The notes under the pieces: generated by a model
What the model was told of the DNA's origin: nothing
Seen by the model: only the letters and a program-made list of their open reading frames with translations
Database searches by the model: none
Shown here: one piece after another, positions 1 through 5,364 of the stretch
Layout of the letters: the number at the start of each line of letters is the position of its first letter
How positions within the stretch are numbered: the stretch's first letter is position 1
Made by a program: the position numbers and the translations under genes
Source: Pseudomonadota bacterium
GTDB lineage: Bacteria > Pseudomonadota > Gammaproteobacteria > Burkholderiales > Burkholderiaceae_D
DNA length: 5,364 nt
Assembly (NCBI GenBank): GCA_023435945.1
Contig: JAEZLB010000146.1
Coordinates: 1-5,364 of the forward strand
Direction of reading: 5' to 3'

Positions 1-529
<529 letters not shown>

Positions 530-549
530 GGATAACGGTTAAAAACGCT

Positions 550-1608
550 TCAGAACTCGGAATACATCCGGCCCGGATTAAAAATGCCGACCGGGTCGAA
601 CTCGGCTTTCAGTTGTTTGTGAATACGCATCAGTGGTGATGGCAAAGGCTGGAACACCCCTACACGCTTGTCGCCGCCACGGAACAGCGTCGCATGGCCT
701 CCGGCTCGTGAAGCAGCAGCACGTATAACAGATGCATCGGCAGACGTTGCCAGCCAGCGTTGCGCACCACCCCACTCGATCAGCGGCATGCCGGGCAGAT
801 CCAATGGCGGCGCAACCGTCGGCAGGGACAAGCGCCACAAGGGTTCTCTCGTGGCAAAGAATTCATAACTCTGTTCACGCATGGCTTGCCAGAAGCACTC
901 GGCATCTTCAATCAATTCACCGCCCAGCTTCTGTTGCGCCGCCTTCACGCCTGCCTCGGAGCCAGACAAGCGGACCAGCAAGATATCGTCATACCAGGCA
1001 CTGGCTGAAATCGGCAAAGGCTGCCCCGCCCATTCATTCATTTTTCGCAGCGCTTCTTCCTGCGGCATTTCAAAGCGCAAGGTAGCTTCCACAAAAGGCC
1101 TGGGCAGCACTTTCAGCGACACTTCGAGTATCAATCCCAGTGATCCTAGCGATCCGGCCAACAGGCGCGACACATCGTAGCCTGCCACATTTTTCATCAC
1201 CTGCCCGCCGAAGTGCAGCACCTCGCCCTTGCCATTCATCAGCACGGAGCCGAGCACGAAGTCGCGCACTGCGCCCGCATGCTGGCGGCGCGGCCCAGAC
1301 AGACCCGCTGCCACCATACCCCCTATGGTCGCGTTTTCACCGAAATAAGGCGGCTCAAACGCCAATGCCTGATTATGCTCGGCCAGTGCCGCTTCGACTT
1401 CGCGGAGCGTCGTTCCACAACGTACCACGATCACCAGCTCGGTCGGTTCATAACTGACGATCCCGCTATAGGCACGGGTTTCCAGCACATCGCCCTGAAC
1501 AGACTGGCCATACCAGTCCTTGCTGCCGCTGCCGCGCAGGCATAACGGCCGAGCATCAGCACCGGCTGCCAGGATACGTTCTCGGATATCGTGTAATACC
1601 TGTTCCAT
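550..1608 (-). CDS. glcE: Glycolate oxidase FAD-binding subunit GlcE
   Basis: This is the second flavin-binding subunit of the glycolate dehydrogenase complex (glycolate to glyoxylate), required together with GlcD and GlcF in E. coli. At 352 residues it matches the family length (E. coli GlcE is about 350). A PCMH-type FAD-binding domain covers roughly residues 20-172. Conserved stretches there include PTELVIVVRCGTTL (55-68), GENATIGGMVAAGLSGPRR (90-108), VRDFVLG (114-120) and VMKNVAGYDVSRL (137-149). The protein ends with the typical FDPVGIFNPGRMYSEF tail. The ATG lies 9 nt after the glcD stop and a weak purine stretch (AAAGA) precedes it, fitting a tightly packed operon. Length, start and end all agree with the family and no internal disruption is seen. 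It is less conserved than GlcD in its C-terminal half, as is usual for this subunit. Confidence 0.96.
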   Translation of the reverse strand: MEQVLHDIRERILAAGADARPLCLRGSGSKDWYGQSVQGDVLETRAYSGIVSYEPTELVIVVRCGTTLREVEAALAEHNQALAFEPPYFGENATIGGMVAAGLSGPRRQHAGAVRDFVLGSVLMNGKGEVLHFGGQVMKNVAGYDVSRLLAGSLGSLGLILEVSLKVLPRPFVEATLRFEMPQEEALRKMNEWAGQPLPISASAWYDDILLVRLSGSEAGVKAAQQKLGGELIEDAECFWQAMREQSYEFFATREPLWRLSLPTVAPPLDLPGMPLIEWGGAQRWLATSADASVIRAAASRAGGHATLFRGGDKRVGVFQPLPSPLMRIHKQLKAEFDPVGIFNPGRMYSEF

Positions 1609-1617
1609 GATCTTTGC

Positions 1618-3105
1618 TTAAAAACGAGGCAGATCCGGAAAAGCCAGTTTTCCTTGCCGCACATGCATCTTTCCGTACTCTGCACAGCGCTGCAGCGTAG
1701 GTATGGCCTTGTTCGGATTGAGCAAACCTCTCGGATCAAAAGCACGCTTCACAGCGAGGAAGGCCTCCCGCTCTTCGGGTGCAAACTGCACGCACATGGA
1801 ATCGATTTTCTCCATGCCAACGCCATGCTCGCCGGTGATGGTGCCCCCCACTTCCACGCACAACTCCAGGATCTCGGCACCGAACAACTCCGCACGATGC
1901 AGTTCATCAGGCTGGTTGGCATCAAACAAAATCAATGGATGCAGATTGCCGTCACCCGCGTGAAATACGTTGGCGCAACGCAAGCCGTATTTCTTTTCCA
2001 TGCTCTCTATGCCTTGCAGCACCTGCGCCAGTCGTTTGCGCGGTATGGTGCCATCCATGCAGTAATAATCGGGAGAAATACGGCCGGCTGCCGGGAAAGC
2101 ATTCTTGCGCCCCGACCAGAATTTCAATCGCTCCGCTTCATCACGAGAAACCGAGATCGCGGTTGCCCCCGAAGCCGTTAGTACGGCTTTCATGTGCTCG
2201 ATCTCGGCTTCCACTTCTTCCGGCACCCCGTCGGATTCGCACAGGAGCAAAGCTTCCGCATCGGTATCGTAGCCGGCTTTCACAAACGGTTCGACCATGC
2301 GCGAACTGGTCTTGTCCATCATCTCCAGTCCTGCGGGAATAATGCCGGCGGCAATCACATTGGCAACCGCATCGCCGCCCTGCGTGACATCGGCAAACGA
2401 TGCCATGACTACGCGCGCTATCTGCGGCTTGGGAATCAGCCTTACCGTGACTTCCGTGACGACGCCCAGCATGCCCTCGGAACCGATGAACACCGCCAGC
2501 AAATCAAGAGCGGGCGCATCCAGCGCCTCGCCGCCCAGCTCCACGACTTCGCCTTCGGAAGTCACCATGCGCACGCGCATCACGTTATGCACGGTCAGTC
2601 CATATTTCAGGCAATGCACACCGCCGGAATTTTCAGCAACGTTACCACCTATGGTGCAGGCAATCTGCGAGGAAGGATCCGGCGCGTAATACAGTCCATG
2701 CGGCGCTGCCGCTTCGGAGATCGCGAGATTGCGCACACCGGGCTGCACGACAGCGGTACGGGCATAAGCATCCACCTTGACGATCTTGTTCAGGCGCGCC
2801 GTGGACAGAACGATGCCTGCTGCATGGGGCAGTGCACCACCCGACAGGCCTGTCCCCGCGCCACGCGGCACGATAGGTACCTTCATCTCGCGGCAGACGC
2901 GCATCACCTCCACGATCTGCGCTTCGCTGTCGGGCAGCACCACTGCCAGCGGCAATTGCCGGTAGGCGGACAGACCATCGCATTCATAAGGACGCGTGTC
3001 TTCTGCATCGGACAGAATGCAATGTTCGGGAAGAACGCTGCGCAAAGCATTCACCACTGCACGCTGGCGTTCAGTATCGATGAGAGGCTGCGAAACGAAA
3101 GACAT
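1618..3105 (-). CDS. glcD: Glycolate oxidase FAD-linked catalytic subunit GlcD
   Basis: This is the FAD-linked subunit of glycolate dehydrogenase and the first gene of the operon in the window. Numbering from the ATG at 3105 (495 residues; E. coli GlcD is 499), a PCMH FAD-binding domain holds PRGAGTGLSGGALP (80-93), APDPSSQIACTIGGNVAEN (141-159) and GSEGMLGV (208-215). The C-terminal FAD-oxidase domain holds HAGDGNLHP (382-390) and GEHGVG (425-430). The tail CAEYGKMHV...FPDLPRF matches E. coli GlcD. I chose the ATG at 3105 because MSF...PYECDGLSAY then aligns in length with E. coli. An in-frame TTG at 3126 would add seven residues (MQLLQTP). Neither start has a good ribosome-binding site; CCCCC directly precedes the ATG. 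The promoter should lie in the divergent region to the right. No regulator such as glcC is in the window. Confidence 0.95.
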   Translation of the reverse strand: MSFVSQPLIDTERQRAVVNALRSVLPEHCILSDAEDTRPYECDGLSAYRQLPLAVVLPDSEAQIVEVMRVCREMKVPIVPRGAGTGLSGGALPHAAGIVLSTARLNKIVKVDAYARTAVVQPGVRNLAISEAAAPHGLYYAPDPSSQIACTIGGNVAENSGGVHCLKYGLTVHNVMRVRMVTSEGEVVELGGEALDAPALDLLAVFIGSEGMLGVVTEVTVRLIPKPQIARVVMASFADVTQGGDAVANVIAAGIIPAGLEMMDKTSSRMVEPFVKAGYDTDAEALLLCESDGVPEEVEAEIEHMKAVLTASGATAISVSRDEAERLKFWSGRKNAFPAAGRISPDYYCMDGTIPRKRLAQVLQGIESMEKKYGLRCANVFHAGDGNLHPLILFDANQPDELHRAELFGAEILELCVEVGGTITGEHGVGMEKIDSMCVQFAPEEREAFLAVKRAFDPRGLLNPNKAIPTLQRCAEYGKMHVRQGKLAFPDLPRF

Positions 3106-3136
3106 GGGGGTTTGCAGTAGTTGCAAGAAAATGAGC

Positions 3137-3150
3137 CAGGCTAATGCCTG
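3137..3150. repeat. Inverted repeat CAGGC-TAAT-GCCTG upstream of glcD
   Basis: Perfect 5-bp arms around a 4-base centre, beginning 31 bases upstream of the glcD ATG. Its position would suit an operator or an element in the 5' leader of the glc operon. It has no T-run and the arms are short, so chance is possible. It does not resemble the TGGTnnnACCA half-sites of FadR-like GntR regulators that I would expect for a GlcC-type protein. Confidence 0.3.
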
Positions 3151-3202
3151 ACAGCATAAGTCAAATCCTACAACATATTCAGTGGCCTTGCCCGCTTACC
3201 AC

Positions 3203-3214
3203 CGCCAAGTGGCG
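3203..3214. repeat. Inverted repeat CGCCA-AG-TGGCG in the divergent region
   Basis: Perfect 5-bp arms separated by two bases, directly next to the AT-rich TATAGATC repeats. It is a possible protein-binding dyad in the shared promoter region. The two-base centre makes it a poor RNA hairpin, so a DNA site is the likelier role if it is functional. Chance occurrence is not excluded. Confidence 0.3.
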
Positions 3215-3234
3215 TATAGATCAATATATAGATC
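3215..3234. repeat. TATAGATC direct repeat overlapping a near-palindrome
   Basis: TATAGATC occurs at 3215-3222 and again at 3227-3234, 12 bases apart. Positions 3219-3234 (GATCAATATATAGATC) also form a near-palindrome, with 14 of 16 positions symmetric and GATC at both ends. It is the most AT-rich spot of the divergent region and overlaps possible -10 elements. An operator or an overlapping promoter core is plausible but is inferred from shape and position only. Confidence 0.35.
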
Positions 3235-3296
3235 CGCTCCACAAAAAGATTGCCATTTGCCGTATGCTTGTTGGCTTCTCTCTTTCAGGCTTCGTT

Positions 3297-3854
3297 ATGG
3301 GTAACCGACTCTCAAGGATAGTAACGCGCACCGGCGATAATGGCACCACGGGCTTAGGCAACGGGCAGCGCGTGGACAAGGATAATCTGCATGTACAAGC
3401 CATGGGGGAAGTGGATGAACTCAATTCCCATATTGGCCTGCTGTTGTGCGAAGAGCTGCCCTCATCCATGCGCGAGGCATTGATACAGGTTCAGCACACG
3501 CTGTTTGATATCGGCGGCGAGTTATGCATTCCTGGACATGTTGCCGTCACTGAAGATGATGTGCTCGGACTGGAAAAACTGGTTACACACTATAACGCCA
3601 GTCTGCCGCCACTGAAGGATTTCATCCTGCCGGGCGGCATCCGCGCCGCAGCGCAGGCGCATGTCTGCCGCACCGTTTGCCGCCGAGCGGAACGGGCGAT
3701 GGTCACGCTGGGAAGAGAAACCGCACTGAATGACTTTTCTCGTCAGTACATGAATCGCCTGTCCGACCTGCTTTTCGTGCTGGCGCGCGTGCTCAATAGA
3801 GAAGCAGGCATGTCTGACAGCCTGTGGCAGAAAGAAAGAAGAATTCAGAAATAA
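3297..3854 (+). CDS. pduO: PduO-type cob(I)alamin adenosyltransferase
   Basis: This enzyme transfers the adenosyl group of ATP to cob(I)alamin, making coenzyme B12 in the cytosol. The 185-residue product is full length for the PduO/MMAB family. The N-terminal ATP-binding motif TRTGDNGTTGLGNGQRV is at 10-26, followed by GEVDELNSHIGLL (37-49). The ATP-binding helix HVCRTVCRRAERAM lies at 122-135 and the C-terminal YMNRLSDLLFVLARVLN at 151-167, matching the trimeric five-helix-bundle family. I chose the ATG at 3297 because MGNRLSRI is the usual family start; an AGG seven bases upstream could be a weak ribosome-binding site. The frame stays open back to an ATG at 3144, but the 51 extra residues look unlike the family. 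The stop overlaps the first bases of a terminator hairpin. No B12-dependent enzyme is in the window, so its cellular client is unknown. The symbol pduO denotes the family, not propanediol use. Confidence 0.93.
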   Translation: MGNRLSRIVTRTGDNGTTGLGNGQRVDKDNLHVQAMGEVDELNSHIGLLLCEELPSSMREALIQVQHTLFDIGGELCIPGHVAVTEDDVLGLEKLVTHYNASLPPLKDFILPGGIRAAAQAHVCRTVCRRAERAMVTLGRETALNDFSRQYMNRLSDLLFVLARVLNREAGMSDSLWQKERRIQK

Positions 3855-3880
3855 AAAAGCGCCTGACAAGGCGCTTTTTT
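3853..3880. terminator. Bidirectional rho-independent terminator between convergent genes
   Basis: A perfect 12-bp stem (AAAAAAGCGCCT at 3853-3864 pairing with AGGCGCTTTTTT at 3869-3880) encloses a GACA loop. The GC-rich core AGGCGC/GCGCCT is flanked by A6 and T6, so each strand reads as a hairpin followed by a U-run. It begins inside the stop codon of the adenosyltransferase gene and ends 15 bases before the folE2 stop. It can therefore end transcription from both convergent genes. Confidence 0.93.
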
Positions 3881-3895
3881 ATTCAAGCATGGCGT

Positions 3896-4702
3896 TTATG
3901 CCTTGCGCTTGTCGGCGCGGATCTGCGCATAGGCCGAGTGATTATGGATGGATTCGAAGTTCTCAGCCTCCAGCACATAGGCCAGCACACTTTCTTCCGC
4001 GTTCAGCATGCCAGCCACGTCACGCACCAGGTCTTCCACGAATTTCGGATTATCATAGGCGCGCTCGGTAACGTATTTTTCATCAGGACGCTTGAGCAAA
4101 CCATAGAGTTCGCAGGACGCTTGCGCTTCTATCTTGGCGATCAGTTGATCGACCGAGAAGTCGCCCGCCATCAACGCGTTCACCGTAATATGCGAACGCT
4201 GATTATGCGCCCCGTATTCGGAAATCTTCTTCGAGCACGGACACAGGCTAGTTACCGGCACCAGCACCTTCAGCTCGATTTCGATGTCATCGTTCCTGAT
4301 TTCGCCGATGATGCCTACCTCATAATCCATCAGGCTTTGCACGCCGGACACGGGCGCCGTCTTGGTAATGAAGTAAGGTAAACTCAGCTCGATGCGGCCG
4401 CTCTCAGCTTCCAGCAGCATCACCATTTTTTTCAGCAATTGCGCAAAACCCGCGCCATCCAGCGCATCGCGCTGATCTTCCAGCAAGGCGATGAAGCGCG
4501 ACATGTGCGTGCCTTTCTGATCTTCCGGCAACTGCACATACATATTCCAGGTGCCGACCGAGTGCTGTACACCGGATGGCGTTTTCAGCACGACAGGATA
4601 ACGCACCCCCTTCACGCCCACGCGCTGAATCGCAATACGGCGCGTATCGAGACTGCTCTGTACATCGGGAATGGCAGCCAAATTCAAGTCACGGGTATTC
4701 AT
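3896..4702 (-). CDS. folE2: GTP cyclohydrolase IB (FolE2)
   Basis: FolE2 converts GTP to 7,8-dihydroneopterin triphosphate, the first step of tetrahydrofolate synthesis and also an entry to queuosine precursors. The 268 residues match the FolE2 (COG1469) family and resemble Neisseria FolE2 (257). Key stretches are QKGTHMSRF (62-70), KTAPVSG (114-120), [24 protein letters not shown] (148-171, with the metal/catalytic-site cysteine region at 154-156), [14 protein letters not shown] (200-213) and [13 protein letters not shown] (247-259). I chose the ATG at 4702 because AAGG sits seven bases upstream and MNT...IPDVQSS fits the family N-terminus. A GTG at 4735 would add 11 unlikely residues. It lies 51 nt downstream of dxs on the same strand, so cotranscription is plausible. 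Type IB enzymes can use metals other than zinc, and some folE2 genes are Zur-regulated, but no Zur-like palindrome is visible here. Confidence 0.95.
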   Translation of the reverse strand: MNTRDLNLAAIPDVQSSLDTRRIAIQRVGVKGVRYPVVLKTPSGVQHSVGTWNMYVQLPEDQKGTHMSRFIALLEDQRDALDGAGFAQLLKKMVMLLEAESGRIELSLPYFITKTAPVSGVQSLMDYEVGIIGEIRNDDIEIELKVLVPVTSLCPCSKKISEYGAHNQRSHITVNALMAGDFSVDQLIAKIEAQASCELYGLLKRPDEKYVTERAYDNPKFVEDLVRDVAGMLNAEESVLAYVLEAENFESIHNHSAYAQIRADKRKA

Positions 4703-4709
4703 TGTCCTA

Positions 4710-4713
4710 CCTT
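4710..4713 (-). promoter_or_regulatory. folE2: Ribosome-binding site of folE2
   Basis: AAGG on the minus strand, seven bases before the ATG at 4702. This spacing supports the ATG rather than the upstream GTG at 4735 as the folE2 start. Confidence 0.6.
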
Positions 4714-4720
4714 GCCGGCT

Positions 4721-4740
4721 CTCGCGGAACTCCACGCGAG
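4721..4740. repeat. Hairpin-forming inverted repeat between dxs and folE2
   Basis: CTCGCG (4721-4726) and CGCGAG (4735-4740) form a perfect 6-bp stem with an 8-base loop; further G/C pairs are possible outside it across a small bulge. There is no T-run on the minus strand, so it is not a canonical terminator. It lies in the 51-nt gap between dxs and folE2 and might affect mRNA stability or attenuate read-through. That role is inferred. Confidence 0.4.
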
Positions 4741-4753
4741 CCTTGTTTACAGT

Positions 4754-5364
4754 TCAGTTATTGTTGACGACCAGGCGAGGTTCGCCCTTGCCAAAGCGCT
4801 GCCTGATCGATGCCGCGATGCCAGCACTGTCCAGTCCGCACAGCGACAACAACTTGGCCGGATCGCCATGATCGATGAATTTATCCGGCAAGCCCAGGTG
4901 CAACAAGGGCTTGACGATTCCAGCCTCGGCCAGCGCTTCGGCAACGGCCGCGCCTGCGCCGCCCATGATGGAGCCTTCTTCCACTGTGACCAGGGCATCG
5001 TGGCTGTCGGCCAGTTGCTTGAGCAGCTCCGTGTCCAGCGGCTTGACGAAACGCATATTCGCTACCGTGGCATTCAGGCTTTCACCGGCTTCCACGCTGG
5101 GGGCCACCATGCTGCCAAATGCCAGGATGGCAATGCCCTTGCCCTGGCGCTTGATTTCACCTTTGCCGAAGGGCACTCCTTCGAGGGAGACATCAACAGC
5201 AGCGCCGATACCGCTGCCACGTGGATAACGCACGGCAGCCGGCCCCGGTGAATGTTCAGGCGGAAGGGAAAGCCCTCGCCGCCCGGCCTCATTGGATCGA
5301 TGTGCGATGACACGCCCCGCGCGGTGGAAACGCGGGTGCGCTACAACGCACCGTCAACCCGACG
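4754..5364 (-). CDS. dxs: 1-deoxy-D-xylulose-5-phosphate synthase, C-terminal part (5' end missing, frame disturbed at right edge)
   Basis: DXS condenses pyruvate and glyceraldehyde-3-phosphate, using thiamine diphosphate, to start the MEP isoprenoid pathway in the cytosol. Only the C-terminal part is present (full-length enzymes are about 620 residues). The end of the pyrimidine-binding domain ([13 protein letters not shown], around 5212-5250) and the transketolase C-terminal domain are clear: [56 protein letters not shown]. It ends VVNNN with TGA at 4754-4756. Upstream the match decays. SNEA at 5285-5296 still fits, but the 12 residues between it and PGPAAV align poorly. Beyond 5300 the frame no longer gives DXS, and it reaches an in-frame TGA at 5354-5356. 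Remnants of a DXS-like DGA-THAG region are visible out of frame near the edge. Sequence error at a contig end is the simplest reading; a true pseudogene is less likely because the C-terminal part is intact. folE2 follows 51 nt downstream. Confidence 0.85.

Larger units (their letters stand above)
3106..3296. promoter_or_regulatory. Divergent intergenic region between glcD and the adenosyltransferase gene
   Basis: These 191 bases separate two genes read outward from it, so promoters for both the glc operon and the adenosyltransferase gene should lie here. It is more AT-rich than its surroundings, especially around 3211-3234 (TATAGA and TATATA-like -10 candidates). I could not pair any of these with a well-spaced -35 box on either strand: TTGCCC at 3188-3193, for example, is 21 bases from TATAGA at 3215. 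Three dyad elements are present and listed separately. No B12-box or complete cobalamin riboswitch fold is seen on either strand. The promoter role is inferred from gene arrangement, not from recognised boxes. Confidence 0.5.

Noticed and set aside
2194..3120. Long open frame (308 codons) on the plus strand opposite glcD
   Set aside because: It is a shadow of glcD. Its translation is rich in His, Arg and Ala with no recognisable domain, as expected antisense to a GC-rich gene.
3180..3187. GGCCACTG on the minus strand upstream of glcD, resembling the conserved GCCACTG of cobalamin riboswitches
   Set aside because: No B12-box, GGGAA element or long multi-branched fold surrounds it. It is also on the strand leading to glcD rather than to the adenosyltransferase gene. 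Chance match.
3188..3220. TTGCCC ... TATAGA as a sigma-70 promoter for the adenosyltransferase gene
   Set aside because: The spacing is 21 bases, outside the usual 16-18 range. No better -35 box is found.
4439..5251. Long open frame (270 codons) on the plus strand across folE2 and dxs
   Set aside because: It lies antisense to two clearly identified genes and spans their junction. The translated protein has no family features.

Overview
This is an ordinary piece of what looks like a betaproteobacterial chromosome, probably Burkholderiales and possibly Oxalobacteraceae. That placement is inferred from moderately high GC, close GlcD/E/F homology, the dxs-folE2 gene pair and a PduO-type adenosyltransferase. 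No 16S or other phylogenetic marker is present, so it is tentative. Nearly all of the window is accounted for by six genes. I see no mobile element, CRISPR array, tRNA/rRNA or phage signature, and I found no convincing new biological system.

Layout, left to right. Positions 1-3105 carry a minus-strand glycolate oxidase operon, glcD-glcE-glcF in transcription order. It runs off the left edge inside glcF, with gaps of 9 and 20 nt between its genes. Positions 3106-3296 are a divergent intergenic region with three short dyad elements. Positions 3297-3854 encode a plus-strand PduO-type cob(I)alamin adenosyltransferase. A perfect 12-bp hairpin with T-runs on both strands (3853-3880) separates it from the convergent folE2 (3896-4702, minus), which encodes the type IB GTP cyclohydrolase. 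Fifty-one nt upstream of folE2 on the same strand is the 3' part of dxs (from 4754 to the right edge), encoding deoxyxylulose-5-phosphate synthase. The last 70-130 bases at the right edge no longer give a clean DXS reading frame.

How the genes work together. GlcD, GlcE and GlcF form the membrane-associated, FAD- and Fe-S-dependent glycolate dehydrogenase that oxidises glycolate to glyoxylate and passes electrons to the respiratory chain. The adenosyltransferase makes coenzyme B12. FolE2 starts folate (and possibly queuosine) synthesis from GTP. DXS starts the MEP isoprenoid pathway. The last three are housekeeping cofactor genes; nothing in the sequence links them functionally to glycolate use.

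The points most worth a second look are the broken dxs frame at the right edge (most simply contig-end sequence error), the dyad-rich divergent promoter region, and the start-site choices for glcD and the adenosyltransferase.
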